Counted from the first letter of the stretch, positions 38,501 to 53,400 are shown. The stretch: DNA of 64,000 bases from Muricea muricata (GCA_963855995.1 OY979724.1:6921772-6985771); one strand, 5' to 3'. Notes: generated by a model not told the origin, from the sequence alone. Numbers and translations: made by a program.

Positions 38501-41500
38501 GTTCTGGAAGCGATTTGAGCGTTAAGAAGCCGTCTAAATCGATCTCGGCAACGTTTTGAGCTCTAAATGATGTTTTGAGCACCAAACTCAAAGACCTAAA
38601 AGACACCTTCTAAATAAAAATTTCTTACCTTTTCAAGACGGAAATCATGTTTTCGGTGCTCAAACTATCGAGAAAAGCGAAATAACTTGATGAAATGAGA
38701 ATCTTAAAACTTTCTTTCTAACTAAAAAAAAAACGATCATACAGTCATCAAAATCGCGTTCTAAGCGTTCTGCAAGTGATTTGAGCGGTAAAAAGCTGTC
38801 CAAATCGATAACGGCAACGTTTTTAGGCTCGAAATGATGTTTAGAGCACTAAACTCAACGACCTAAAAGATACCTTCTAAACCATAATTTCTGACCTTCT
38901 CAAGACGGAAATCATGTTTTCGATGTTCCAACCATCGATATGAGCAGAGTCTTTTGTTGAAATGAGAATACTAAAACTTTCTTTCTAACTAAGAAAAATC
39001 GATGTTGCAATGATCAAAATCACGTTCTAAGCGTTCTGGAAGCGATTTGAGCGTTAAAAAGCCGTCTATATCGATATCGGCAACGTTTTTGAGCTCTAAA
39101 TGATGTTTTGAGCACCAAACTCAAAGACCTAAAAGACACCTTCTAAATAAAAATTTCTTACCTTTTCAAGACGGAAATCATCTTTTCGGTGCTCAAACTA
39201 TCGAGATGAGCGAAATAACTTGATGAAATGAGAATCTTAAAACTTTCTTTCTAACTAAAAAAAACGATGATACGGTCATCAAAATCGTGTTCTAAGCGTT
39301 CTGCAAGTGATTTGAGCGGCAAAAAGCTGACCAAATCGATAAGGGCAACGTTTTTCAAGTCGAAATGATGTTTAGAGCACTAAACTTAACGACCTAAAAG
39401 ATACCTTCTAAACTAAAATTTCTGACCTTCTCAAGACGGAAATCATGTTTTCGATGTTCCAACCATCGATATGAGCAGAGTCACTTGTTGAAATGAGAAT
39501 ACTAAAACTTTCTTTCTAACTAAGAAAAATCGATCTTGCAATGATCAAAATCGCGTTCTCAGCGTTCTGGAAGTGATTTGAGCGTTAAAAAGCCGTCTAA
39601 ATCGATATCGGCAACGTTTTTGAGCTCTAAATGATGTTTTGAGCACTAAACTCAACGACCTAAAAGACACGTTCTAAATAAAAATTTCTTACCTTTTTAA
39701 GACGGAAATCATCTTTTCGGTGCTCAAACTATCGAGATGAGTGAAATAACTTGATGAAATGAGAATCTTAAAACTTTCTTTCTAACTAAAAAAAAACGAT
39801 CATACAGTCATCAAAATCGCGTTCTAAGCGTTCTGCAAGTGATTTGAGCGGTAAAAAGCTGTCCAAATCGATAAGGGCAACGTTTTTCAAGTCGAAATGA
39901 TGTTTAGAGCACTAAACTTAACGACCTAAAAGATACCTTCTTAACCAAAATTTCTGACCTTCTCAAGACGGAAATCATGTTTTCGATGTTCCAACTATCG
40001 ATATGAGCAGAATCACTTGTTGAAATGAGAATACTAAACTTTCTTTCTAACTAAGAAAAATCGATCTTGCAATGATCAAAATCGCGTTTTTTGCGTTCTG
40101 GAAGCGATTTGAGCGTTAAGAAGCCGTCTAAATCGATCTCGGCAACGTTTTGAGCTCTAAATGATGTTTTGAGCACCAAACTCAAAGACCTAAAAGACAC
40201 CTTCTAAATAAAAATTTCTTACCTTTTCAAGACGGAAATCATCTTTTCGGTGCTCAAACTATCGAGATGAGTGAAATAACTTGATGAAATGAGAATCTTA
40301 AAACTTTCTTTCTAACTAAAAAAAAACCCATCATACAGTCATCAAAATCGCGTTCTAAGCGTTCTGCAAGTGATTTGAGCGGTAAAAAGCTGTCCAAATC
40401 GATAAGGGCAACGTTTTTCAAGTCGAAATGATGTTTAGAGCACTAAACTTAACGACCTAAAAGATACCTTCTTAACCAAAATTTCTGACCTTCTCAAGAC
40501 GGAAATTGTGTTTTCGATGTTCCAACTATCGATATGAGCAGAATCACTTGTTGAAATGAGAATACTAAACTTTCTTTCTAACTAAGAAAAATCGATCTTC
40601 CAATGATCAAAATCGCGTTTTTTGCGTTCTGGAAGCGATTTGAGCGTTAAGAAGCCGTCTAAATCGATCTCGGCAACGTTTTGAGCTTTAAATGATGTTT
40701 TGAGCACCAAACTCAAAGACCTAAAAGACACCTTCTAAATAAAAATTTCTTACCTTTTCAAGACGGAAATCATGTTTTCGGTGCTCAAACTATCGAGAAT
40801 AGCGAAAAAACTTGATGAAATGAGAATCTTGAAACTTTCTTTCTAACTCAAAATAAAACGATCATACAGTCATCAAAATCGCGTTCTAAGCGTTCTGCAA
40901 GTGATTTGAGCGGTAAAAAGCTGTCCAAATCGATAACGGCAACGTTTTTAGGCTCGAAATGATGTTTAGAGCACTAAACTTAACGACCTAAAAGACACCT
41001 TCTAAACCATAATTTCTGACCTTCTCAAGACGGAAATCATGTTTTCGATGTTCCAACTATCGATATGAGCAGAGTCACTTGTTGAAATGAGAATACTAAA
41101 ACTTTCTTTCTAACTAAGAAAAATCGATCTTGCAATGATCAAAATTGCGTTCTAAGCGTTCTGGAAGTGATTTGAGCGTTAAAAAGCCGTCTAAATCGAT
41201 ATCGGCAACGTTTTTGAGCTCTAAAGGATGTTTTGAGCACTAAACTCAACGACCTAAAACACACCTTCTAAATAAAAATTTCTTACCTTTTCAAGACGGA
41301 AATCATCTTTTCGGTGCTCAAACTATCGAGATGAGTGAAATAACTTGATGAAATGAGAATCTTAAATCTTTCTTTCTAACTAAAAAAAAACGATCATACA
41401 GTCATCAAAATCGCGTTCTAAGCGTTCTGCAAGTGATTTGAGCGGTAAAAAGCTGTCCAAATCGATAAGGGCAACGTTTTTCAAGTCGAAATGATGTTTA

Positions 41501-41998
41501 GAGCACTAAACTTAACGACCTAAAAGATACCTTCTTAACCAAAATTTCTGACCTTCTCAAGACGGAAATCATGTTTTCGATGTTCCAACTATCGATATGA
41601 GCAGAATCACTTGTTGAAATGAGAATACTAAACTTTCTTTCTAACTAAGAAAAATCGATCTTGCAATGATCAAAATCGCGTTTTTTCGTTCTGGAAGCGA
41701 TTTGAGCGTTAAGAAGCCGTCTAAATCGATCTCGGCAACGTTTTGAGCTCTAAATGATGTTTTGAGCACCAAACTCAAAGACCTAAAAGACACCTTCTAA
41801 ATAAAAATTTCTTACCTTTTCAAGACGGAAATCATCTTTTCGGTGCTCAAACTATCGAGATGAGTGAAATAACTTGATGAAATGAGAATCTTAAAACTTT
41901 CTTTCTAACTAAAAAAAAACCATCATACAGTCATCAAAATCAAGTTCTAAGCGTTCTGCAAGTGATTTGAGCGGTAAAAAGCTGTCCAAATCAATAAG
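38501..41998. repeat. Duplicated block, partner at about 24693-28190
   Basis: Second copy at offset 13,808, with private changes such as gtcttttgttg near 38950, gttctcagcg near 39556, gagctttaaatg near 40685 and aactcaaaataaaacg near 40846. The zero net length change over 3.5 kb contrasts with the patch at 16905-18235. Confidence 0.75.
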
Positions 41999-44900
41999 GG
42001 CAACGTTTCTCAGCTCGAAATCATGTTTAGAGCACTAAACTCAACGACCTAAAAGATACCTTCTAAACCAAAATTTCTGAGCTTCTCAAGACGGAAATCA
42101 TGTTTTCGATGTTCCAACTATCGATATGAGAAAAATCACTTGTTGAAATGAGAATACTAAAACTTTCTTTCTAACTAAGAAAAATCGATCTTGCAATGAT
42201 CAAAATCGCGTTCTAAGCGTTCTGGAAGCGATTTGAGCGTTAAAAAGCCGTCTAAATCGATCTCGGCAACGTTTTTGACCTCTAAATGATGTCTTGAGCA
42301 CCAAACTCAACGACCTAAAAGACACCTTCTAAATAAAAATTTCTTACCTTTTCAAGACGGAAATCATGTTTTCGGTGCTCAAACTATTGAGATGAGCGAA
42401 ATAACTTCATGAAATCAGAATCTTAAAACTTTCTTTCTAACTAAAAACAAACCATTATACAGTCATCAAAATCGAATTCTAAGCGTGCTGCAAGCGATTT
42501 GAGCGTTAAAAAGCTGTCTAAATCGATAACGGCAACGTTTTTAGGCTCGAAATGAATTTTAGAGCACTAAACTCAACGAACTAAAAGATACCTTCTAAAC
42601 CAAAATTTCTGACCTTCTCAAGACGGAAATCATGTTTTCGATGTTCCAATTATCGATATGAGCAGAATCACTTGTTGAAACGAGATTACTAAAACTTTCT
42701 TTCTAACTAAGAAAAATCGATCTTGCACTGATGAAAATCGCGTTCTAAGCGTTCTGGAAGCGATTTGAGCGTTAAAAAGCCGTCTAAATCGATATCGGCA
42801 ACGTTTTTGAGCTCTAAATGATGTTTTAAGCACTAAACTCAACGACCTAAAAGACACCTTCTAAATAAAAATTTCTTACCTTTTCAAGACGGAAATCATG
42901 TTTTCGGTGCTCAAACTATGGAGATGAGCGAAATAACTTGATGAAATCAGAATCTTAAATTTTTCTTTCTAACTAAAAAAATACGATCATACAGTCATCA
43001 AAATCGCGTTCTAAGCGTTCTGCAAGTGATTTGAGCGGTAAAAAGCTGTCCAAATCGATAAGGGCAACGTTTTTCAAGTCGAAATGATGTTTAGAGCACT
43101 AAACTTAACGGCCTAAAAGATACCTTCTAAACTAAAATTTCTGACCTTCTCAAGACGGAAATCATGTTTTCGATGTTCCAACCATCGATATGAGCAGAGT
43201 CACTTGTTGAAATGAGAATACTAAAACTTTCTTTCTACCTAAGAAAAATCGATCTTGCAATGATCAAAATCGCGTTCTAAGCGTTCTGGAAGTGATTTGA
43301 GCGTTAAAAAGCCGTCTAAATCGATATCGGCAACGTTTTTGAGCTCTAAATGATGTTTTGAGCACTAAACTCAACGACCTAAAAGACACCTTCTAAATAA
43401 AAATTTCTTACCTTTTCAAGACGGAAATCATGTTTTCGGTGCTCAAACTTTCGAGATGAGTGAAATAACTTGATGAAATGAGAATCTTAAAACTTTCTTT
43501 CTAACTAAAAAAAAACGATCATACAGTCATCAAAATCGCGTTCTAAGCGTTCTGCAAGTGATTTGAGCGGTAAAAAGCTGTCCAAATCGATAAGGGCAAC
43601 GTTTTTCAAGTCGAAATGATGTTTAGAGCACTAAACTTAACGACCTAAAAGATACCTTCTTAACCAAAATTTCTGACCTTCTCAAGACGGAAATCATGTT
43701 TTCGATATTCCAACTATCGATATGAGCAGAATCACTTGTTGAAATGAGAATACTAAACTTTCTTTCTAACTAAGAAAAATCGATCTTGCAATGATCAAAA
43801 TCGCGTTTTTTGCGTTCTGGAAGCGATTTGAGCGTTAAGAAGCCGTCTAAATCGATCTCGGCAACGTTTTGAGCTCTAAATGATGTTTTGAGCACCAAAC
43901 TCAAAGACCTAAAAGACACCTTCTAAATAAAAATATCTTACCTTTTCAAGACGGAAATCATGTTTTCGGTGCTCAAACTATCGAGAATAGCGAAAAAACT
44001 TGATGAAATGAGAATCTTAAAACTTTCTTTCTAACTAAAAAAAAAACGATCATACAGTCATCAAAATCGCGTTCTAAGCGTTCTGCAAGTGATTTGAGCG
44101 GTAAAAAGCTGTCCAAATCGATAACGGCAACGTTTTTAGGCTCGAAATGATGTTTAGAGCACTAAACTTAACGACCTAAAAGACACCTTCTAAACCATAA
44201 TTTCTGACCTTCTCAAGACGGAAATCATGTTTTCGATGTTCCAACCATCGATATGAGCAGAGTCACTTGTTGAAATGAGAATACTAAAACTTTCTTTCCA
44301 ACTAAGAAAAATCGATGTTGCAATGATCAAAATCACGTTCTAAGCGTTCTGGAAGCGATTTGAGCGTTAAAAAGCCGTCTATATCGATATCGGCAACGTT
44401 TTTGAGCTCTAAATGATGTTTTGAGCATCAAACTCAACGACCTAAAAGACACCTTCTAAATAAAAATTTCTTACCTTTTCAAGACGGAAATCATCTTTTC
44501 GGTGCTCAAACTATCGAGATGAGCGAAATAACTTGATGAAATTAGAATCTTAAAACTTTCTTTCTAACTAAAAAAAAACGATGATACGGTCATAAAAATC
44601 GTGTTCTAAGCGTTCTGCAAGTGATTTGAGCGGTAAAAAGCTGTCCAAATCGATAAGGGCAACGTTTTTCAAGTCGAAATGATGTTTAGAGCACTAAACT
44701 TAACGACCTAAAAGATACCTTCTTAACCAAAATTTCTGACCTTCTAAAGACGGAAATCATGTTTTCCATGTTCCAACACTCGATATGAGCAGAATCACTT
44801 GTTGAAATGAGAATACTAAAACTTTCTTTCTAACTAAGAAAAATCGATCTTGCAATGATCAAAATCGCGTTCTAAGCGTTCTGGAAGCGATTTGAGCGTT

Positions 44901-45766
44901 AAAAAGCCGTCTAAATCGATCTCGGCAACGTTTTTGACCTCTAAATGATGTCTTGAGCACCAAACTCAACGACCTAAAAGACACCTTCTAAATAAAAATT
45001 TCTTACCTTTTCAAGACGGAAATCATGTTTTCGGTGCTCAAACTATTGAGATGAGCGAAATAACTTCATGAAATCAGAATCTTAAAACTTTCTTTCTAAC
45101 TAAAAACAAACCATTATACAGTGATCAAAATCGAATTCTAAGCGTGCTGCAAGCGATTTGAGCGTTAAAAAGCTGTCTAAATCGATAACGGCAACGTTTT
45201 TAGGCTCGAAATGAATTTTAGAGCACTAAACTCAACGACCTAAAAGATACCTTCTAAACCAAAATTTCTGACCTTCCCAAGACGGAAATCATGTTTTCGA
45301 TGTTCCAACTATCGATATGAGCAGAATCACTTGTTGAAACGAGATTACTAAAACTTTCTTTCTAACTAAGAAAAATCGATCTTGCACTGATGAAAATCGC
45401 GTTCTAAGCGTTCTGGAAGCGATTTGAGCGTTAAAAAGCCGTCTAAATCGATATCGGCAACGTTTTTGAGCTCTAAATGATGTTTTAAGCACTAAACTCA
45501 ACGACCTAAAAGACACCTTCTAAATAAAAATTTCTTACCTTTTCAAGACGGAAATCATGTTTTCGGTGCTCAAACTATGGAGATGAGCGAAATAACTTGA
45601 TGAAATCAGAATCTTAAATTTTTCTTTCTAACTAAAAAAATACGATCATACAGTCATCAAAATCGCGTTCTAAGCGTTCTGCAAGTGATTTGAGCGGTAA
45701 AAAGCTGTCCAAATCGATAACGGCAACGTTTTTCAGCTCGAAATGATGTTTAGAGCACTAAACTTA
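41541..45766. repeat. Duplicated block, partner at 59775-64000
   Basis: Aligns with 59775-64000 at a constant offset of 18,234 without a net gap over 4.2 kb. Shared rare marks include tttctcagctcg (near 42006 and 60240), gagaaaaatcac (42128 and 60362), tctacctaag (near 43236 and 61470), gatattccaac (near 43706 and 61940), tccaactaag (near 44298 and 62532) and ttcccaagac (near 45274 and 63508). One substitution is seen at the right end (aatttttc near 45616, aatctttc near 63850). This is the most precise long duplication in the window. Confidence 0.85.
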
Positions 45767-48700
45767 ACGACCTAAAACATACCTTCTAAATCAAAATTTC
45801 TGACCTTCTCAAGACAGAAATCATGTTTTCGAAGTTCCAACTATCGATATGAGCAGAATCACTTGTTGAAATGAGATTACTAAAACTTTCTTTCTAACTA
45901 AGAAAAATCGATCTTGCACTGATCAAAATCGCGTTCTAAGCGTTCTGGAAGCGATTTGAGCGTTAAAAAGCCGTCTAAATCGATATCGGCAACGTTTTTG
46001 AGCTCTAAATGATGTTTTAAGCACTAAACTCAACGACCTAAAAGACACCTTCTAAATAAAAATTTCTTACCTTTTCAAGACGGAAATCATGTTTTCGGTG
46101 CTCAAACTATCGGGGTGAGCGAAATAACTTGATGAAATTAGAATCTTAGATTTTTCGTTCTAACTAAAAAAATACGATCATACAGTCATCAAAATCGCGT
46201 TCTAAGCGTTCTGCAAGTGATTTGAGCGGTAAAAAGCTGTCCAAATCGATAAGGGCAACGTTTTTCAAGTCGAAATGATGTTTAGAGCACTAAACTTAAC
46301 GACCTAAAAGATACCTTCTTAACCAAAATTTCTGACCTTCTCAAGACGGAAATCATGTTTTCGATGTTCCAACTATCGATATGAGCAGAATCACTTGTTG
46401 AAATGAGAATACTAAACTTTCTTTCTAACTAAGAAAAATCGATCTTGCAATGATCAAAATCGCGTTTTTTGCGTTCTGGAAGCGATTTGAGCGTTAAGAA
46501 GCCGTCTAAATCGATCTCGGCAACGTTTTGAGCTCTAAATGATGTTTTGAGCACCAAACTCAAAGACCTAAAAGACACCTTCTAAATAAAAATTTCTTAC
46601 CTTTTCAAGACGGAAATCATCTTTTCGGTGCTCAAACTATCGAGATGAGTGAAATAACTTGATGAAAAGAGAATCTTAAAACTTTCTTTCTAACTAAAAA
46701 AAAAACGATCATACAGTCATCAAAATCGCGTTCTAAGCGTTCTGCAAGTGATTTGAGCGGTAAAAAGCTGTCCAAATCGATAACGGCAACGTTTTTCAAG
46801 TCGAAATGATGTTTAGAGCACTAAACATAACGACCTAAAAGATACCTTCTTAACCAAAATTTCTGACCTTCTCAAGACGGAAATCATGTTTTCGATGTTC
46901 CAACTATCGATATGAGCAGAATCACTTGTTGAAATGAGAATACTAAACTTTCTTTCTAACTAAGAAAAATCGATCTTGCAATGATCAAAATCGCGTTTTT
47001 TGCGTTCTGGAAGCGATTTGAGCGTTAAGAAGCCGTCTAAATCGATCTCGGCAACGTTTTGAGCTCTAAATGATGTTTTGAGCACCAAACTCAAAGACCT
47101 AAAAGACGCCTTCTAAATAAAAATTTCTTACCTTTTCAAGACGGAAATCATGTTTTCGGTGCTCAAACTATCGAGAATAGCGAAATAACTTGATGAAATG
47201 AGAATCTTAAAACTTTCTTTCTAACTAAAAAAAACGATCATACAGTCATCAAAATCGCGTTCTAAGCGTTCTGCAAGTGATTTGAGCGGTAAAAAGCTGT
47301 CCAAATTGATAACGGCAACGTTTTTAGGCTCGAAATGATGTTTAGAGCACTAAACTTAACGACCTAAAAGATACCTTCTAAACCATAATTTCTGACCTTC
47401 TCAAGACGGAAATCATGTTTTCGATGTTCCAACCATCGATATGAGCAGAGTCACTTGTTGAAATGAGAATACTAAAACTTTCTTTCTAACTAAGAAAAAT
47501 CGATCTGGCAATGATCAAAATCGCGTTCTAAGCGTTCTGCAAGCGATTTGAGCGTTAAAAAGCCGTGTAAATCGATATCGGCAACGTTTTTGAGCTCTAA
47601 ATGATGTTTTGAGCACTAAACTCAACGACCTAAAAGACACCTTCTAAATAAAAATTTCTTACCTTTTCAAGACGGAAATCATCTTTTCGGTGCTCAAACT
47701 ATCGAGATGAGCGAAATAACTTGATGAATTCAGAATCTTAAAACTTTCTTTCTAACTAAAAAAAACGATCATAAAGTCATCAAAATCGCGTTCTAAGCGT
47801 TCTGCAAGTGATTTGAGCGGTAAAAAGCTGTCTAAATCGATAACGGCAACGTTTTTCAGCTCGAAATGATGTTTAGAGCACTAAACTTAACGACCTAAAA
47901 GATACCTTCTAAACCATAATTTCTGACCTTCTCAAGACGGAAATCATGTTTTTGATGTTCCAACTATCGATATGAGCAGAATCACTTGTTGAAATGAGAA
48001 AACTAAAACTTTCTTTCTAACTAAGAAAAATCGATCTTGCAATGATCAAAATCGCGTTCTAAGCGTTCTGGAAGCGATTTGAGCGTTAAAAAGCCGTCTA
48101 AATCGATATCAACAACGTTTTTGAGCTCTAAATGATGTTTTAAGCACTAAATTCAACGACCTAAAAGACACCTTCTGAATAAAAATTTCTTACCTTTTAA
48201 AGACGGAAATCATGTTTTCGGTGCTCAAACTATCGAGATCAGCGAAATAACTTGATCAAATGAGAATCTTAAAACTTTCTTTCTAACTAAAAAAAAACGA
48301 TCATACAGTCATCAAAATCGCGTTCTAAGCGTTCTGCAAGTTATTTGAGCGGTAAAAAGCTGTCCAAATCGATAACGGCAACGTTTTTCAGCTCGAAATG
48401 ATGTTTAGAGCACTAAACTTAACGACCTAAAAGATACCTTCTAAATCAAAATTTCTGACCTTCTCAAGACAGATCATGTTTTCGAAGTTCTAACTATCGA
48501 TATGAGCAGAATCACTTGTTGAAACGAGATTACTAAAACTTTCTTTCTAACCAAGGAAAATCGATCTTGCACTGATCAAAATCGCGTTCTAAGCGTTCTG
48601 GAAGCGATTTGAGCGTTAAAAAGCCGTCTAAATCGATATCGGCAACGTTTTTGAGCTCTAAATTATGTTTTGAGCACTAACTTCAACGACCTAAAAGACA

Positions 48701-48847
48701 CCTTCTAAATAAAAATTTCTTACCTTTTCAAGACGGAAATCATCTTTTTGGTGCTCAAACTATCGAGATGAGCGAAATAACTTGATGAAATGAGAATCTT
48801 AAAACTTTCTTTTTAACTAAAAAAAAACGATGATACGGTCATCAAAA

Positions 48848-49113
48848 TCGCGTTCTAAGCGTTCTGCAAGTGATTTGAGCGGTAAAAAGCTGTCCAAATC
48901 GATAAGGGCAACGTTTTTCAAGTCGAAATGATGTTTAGAGCACTAAACTTAACGACCTAAAAGATACCTTCTAAATCAAAATTTCTGACCTTCTCAAGAC
49001 AGAAATCATGTTTTCGGTGCTCAAACTATCGAGAATAGCGAAATAACTTGATGAAATGAGAATCTTAAAACTTTCTTTCTAACTAAAAAAAAACGATCAT
49101 ACAGTCATCAAAA
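48848..49113. repeat. A/B hybrid monomer 1 (register break)
   Basis: This 266-bp unit starts as type A (gcaagtgatttgagcggt, tttttcaagtcg, cttctaaatc) and switches at about 49000-49015, within the shared aaatcatgttttcg, to type B (ggtgctcaaac, gagaatagcg, aaataacttgatg). The next unit, at 49114, is again type A, so the A-B alternation is broken here. The switch lies in sequence identical between A and B, as expected for an out-of-register crossover. Confidence 0.85.
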
Positions 49114-50176
49114 TCGCGTTCTAAGCGTTCTGCAAGTGATTTGAGCGGTAAAAAGCTGTCCAAATCGATAACGGCAACGTTTTTAGGCTCGAAATGATGT
49201 TTAGAGCACTAAACTTAACGACCTAAAAGATACCTTCTAAACCATAATTTCTGACCTTCTCAAGACGGAAATCATGTTTTCGATGTTCCAACCATCGATA
49301 TGAGCAGAGTCACTTGTTGAAATAAGAATACTAAAACTTTCTTTCTAACTAAGAAAAATCGATCTTGCAATGATCAAAATCGCGTTCTAAGCGTTCTGGA
49401 AGTGATTTGAGCGTTAAAAAGCCGTCTAAATCGATATCGGCAACGTTTTTGAGCTCTAAATGATGTTTTGAGCACTAAACTCAACGACCTAAAAGACACC
49501 TTCTAAATAAAAATTTCTTACCTTTTCAAGACGGAAATCATCTTTTCGGTGCTCAAACTATCGAGATGAGCGAAATAACTTGATGAATTCAGAATCTTAA
49601 AACTTTCTTTCTAACTAAAAAAAACGATCATAAAGTCATCAAAATCGCGTTCTAAGCGTTCTGCAAGTGATTTGAGCGGTAAAAAGCTGTCTAAATCGAT
49701 AACGGCAACGTTTTTCAGCTCGAAATCATGTTTAGAGCACTAAACTTAACGACCTAAAAGATACCTTCTAAACCATAATTTCTGACCTTCTCAAGACGGA
49801 AATCATGTTTTTGATGTTCCAACTATCGATATGAGCAGAATCACTTGTTGAAATGAGAAAACTAAAACTTTCTTTCTAACTAAGAAAAATCGATCTTGCA
49901 ATGATCAAAATCGCGTTCTAAGCGTTCTGGAAGCGATTTGAGCGTTAAAAAGCCGTCTAAATCGATATCAACAACGTTTTTGAGCTCTAAATGATGTTTT
50001 AAGCACTAAATTCAACGACCTAAAAGACACCTTCTGAATAAAAATTTTTTACCTTTTAAAGACGGAAATCATGTTTTCGGTGCTCAAACTATCGAGATCA
50101 GCGAAATAACTTGATCAAATGAGAATCTTAAAACTTTCTTTCTAACTAAAAAAAAACGATCATACAGTCATCAAAA

Positions 50177-50442
50177 TCGCGTTCTAAGCGTTCTGCAAGT
50201 TATTTGAGCGGTAAAAAGCTGTCCAAATCGATAACGGCAACGTTTTTCGGCTCGAAATGATGTTTAGAGCACTAAACTTAACGACCTAAAAGATACCTTC
50301 TAAATCAAAATTTCTGACCTTCTCAAGACAGAAATCATGTTTTCGGTGCTCAAACTATCGAGAATAGCGAAATAACTTGATGAAATGAGAATCTTAAAAC
50401 TTTCTTTCTAACTAAAAAAAAACGATCATACAGTCATCAAAA
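50177..50442. repeat. A/B hybrid monomer 2 (register break)
   Basis: A second 266-bp unit begins as A and ends as B, with the same switch point (gaaatcatg at 50331, exactly 1,329 bp after 49002). The A half differs from hybrid 1 (caagttatttgagc and tttttcggctcg), so the two hybrids are not simply identical copies throughout. A type A unit follows at 50443. One hybrid is probably descended from the other by duplication plus exchange. Confidence 0.85.
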
Positions 50443-53400
50443 TCGCGTTCTAAGCGTTCTGCAAGTGATTTGAGCGGTAAAAAGCTGTCCAAATCGATAA
50501 CGGCAACGTTTTTAGGCTCGAAATGATGTTTAGAGCACTAAACTTAACGACCTAAAAGATACCTTCTAAACCATAATTTCTGACCTTCTCAAGACGGAAA
50601 TCATGTTTTCGATGTTCCAACCATCGATATGAGCAGAGTCACTTGTTGAAATGAGAATACTAAAACTTTCTTTCTAACTAAGAAAAATTGATCTTGCAAT
50701 GATCAAAATCGCGTTCTAAGCGTTCTGCAAGCGATTTGAGCGTTAAAAAGCCGTGTAAATCGATATCGGCAACGTTTTTGAGCTCTAAATGATGTTTTGA
50801 GCACTAAACTCAACGACCTAAAAGACACCTTCTAAATAAAAATTTCTTACCTTTTCAAGACGGAAATCATCTTTTCGGTGCTCAAACTATCGAGATGAGC
50901 GAAATAACTTGATGAATTCAGAATCTTAAAACTTTCTTTCTAACTAAAAAAAACGATCATAAAGTCATCAAAATCGCGTTCTAAGCGTTCTGCAAGTGAT
51001 TTGAGCGGTAAAAAGCTGTCTAAATCGATAACGGCAACGTTTTTCAGCTCGAAATCATGTTTAGAGCACTAAACTTAACGACCTAAAAGATACCTTCTAA
51101 ACCATAATTTCTGACCTTCTCAAGACGGAAATCATGTTTTTGATGTTCCAACTATCGATATGAGCAGAATCACTTGTTGAAATGAGAAAACTAAAACTTT
51201 CTTTCTAACTAAGAAAAATCGATCTTGCAATGATCAAAATCGCGTTCTAAGCGTTCTGGAAGCGATTTGAGCGTTAAAAAGCCGTCTAAATCGATATCAA
51301 CAACGTTTTTGAGCTCTAAATGATGTTTTAAGCACTAAATTCAACGACCTAAAAGACACCTTCTGAATAAAAATTTCTTACCTTTTAAAGACGGAAATCA
51401 TGTTTTCGGTGCTCAAACTATCGAGATCAGCGAAATAACTTGATCAAATGAGAATCTTAAAACTTTCTTTCTAACTAAAAAAAAACGATCATACAGTCAT
51501 CAAAATCGCGTTCTAAGCGTTCTGCAAGTTATTTGAGCGGTAAAAAGCTGTCCAAATCGATAACGGCAACGTTTTTCAGCTCGAAATGATGTTTAGAGCA
51601 CTAAACTTAACGACCTAAAAGATACCTTCTAAATCAAAATTTCTGACCTTCTCAAGACAGATCATGTTTTCGAAGTTCTAACTATCGATATGAGCAGAAT
51701 CACTTGTTGAAACGAGATTACTAAAACTTTCTTTCTAACCAAGGAAAATCGATCTTGCACTGATCAAAATCGCGTTCTAAGCGTTCTGGAAGCGATTTGA
51801 GCGTTAAAAAGCCGTCTAAATCGATATCGGCAACGTTTTTGAGCTCTAAATTATGTTTTGAGCACTAACTTCAACGACCTAAAAGACACCTTCTAAATAA
51901 AAATTTCTTACCTTTTCAAGACGGAAATCATCTTTTTGGTGCTCAAACTATCGAGATGAGCGAAATAACTTGATGAAATGAGAATCTTAAAACTTTCTTT
52001 TTAACTAAAAAAAAACGATGATACGGTCATCAAAATCGCGTTCTAAGCGTTCTGCAAGTGATTTGAGCGGTAAAAAGCTGTCCAAATCGATAAGGGCAAC
52101 GTTTTTCAAGTCGAAATGATGTTTAGAGCACTAAACTTAACGACCTAAAAGATACCTTCTAAATCAAAATTTCTGACCTTCTCAAGACAAAAATCATGTT
52201 TTCGAAGTTCCAACAATCGATATGAGCAGAATCACTTGTTGAAATGAGATTACTAAAACTTTCTTTCTAACTAAGAAAAATCGATCTTGCACTGATCAAA
52301 ATCGCGTTCTAAGCGTTCTGGAAGCGATTTGAGCGTTAAAAAGCCGTCTAAATCGATATCGGCAACGTTTTTGAGCTCTAAATGATGTTTTAAGCACTAA
52401 ACTCAACGGCCTAAAAGACACCTTCTAAATAAAAATTTCTTACCTTTTCAAGACGGAAATCATGTTTTCGGTGCTCAAACTATGGAGAATAGCGAAATAA
52501 CTTGATGAAATGAGAATCTTAAAACTTTCTTTCTAACTAAAAAAAAAACGATCCTACAGACATCAAAATCGCGTTCTAAGCGTTCTGCAAGTGATTTGAG
52601 CGGTAAAAAGCTGTCCAAATCGATAACGGCAACGTTTTTCAAGTCGAAATGATGTTTAGAGCACTAAACTCAACGACCTAAAAGATACCTTCTAAACCAT
52701 AATTTCTGACCTTCTCAACACGGAAATCATGTTTTCAATGTTCCAACTATCGATATGAGCAGAGTCACTTGTTGAAATGAGAATACTAAAACTTTCTTTC
52801 TAACTAAGAAAAATCGATCTTGCAATGATCAAAATCGCGTTCTAAGCGTTCTGGAAGCGATTTGAGCGTTAAAAAGCCGTCTAAATCGATATCGGCAACG
52901 TTTTTGAGCTCTAAATGATGTTTTAAGCACTAAACTCAACGACCTAAAAGACACCTTCTAAATAAAAATTTCTTACCTTTTCAAGACGGAAATCATGTTT
53001 TCGGTGCTCAAACTATCGGGGTGAGCGAAATAACTTGATGAAATTAGAATCTTAGATTTTTCTTTCTAACTAAAAAAATACGATCATACAGTCATCAAAA
53101 TCGCGTTCTAAGCGTTCTGCAAGTGATTTGAGCAATAAAAAGCTGTCCAAATCGATAAGGGCAACGTTTTTCAAGTCGAAATGATGTTTAGAGCACTAAA
53201 CTTAACGACCTAAAAGATACCTTCTTAACCAAAATTTCTGACCTTCTCAAGACGGAAATCATGTTTTCGATGTTCCAACTATCGATATGAGCAGAATCAC
53301 TTGTTGAAATGAGAATACTAAACTTTCTTTCTAACTAAGAAAAATCGATCTTGCAATGATCAAAATCGCGTTTTTTGCGTTCTGGAAGCGATTTGAGCGT

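Larger units (their letters stand above)
47720..52200. repeat. Nested duplications with half-dimer periods (1,859 and 1,329 bp)
   Basis: The rare B word atcaacaacg occurs at about 48109, 49968 and 51297, spaced 1,859 and 1,329 bp, that is seven and five monomers rather than whole dimers. The total, 3,188 bp (six dimers), is also the spacing of the 2-bp loss giving agacagatcatg (48471 and 51659). Other shared marks are gatgaattcag with ataaagtcatc, caagttatttgagc, and gaccttttaaagacgg-type B units. The odd multiples are explained by the two A/B hybrid monomers listed separately. Confidence 0.8.
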
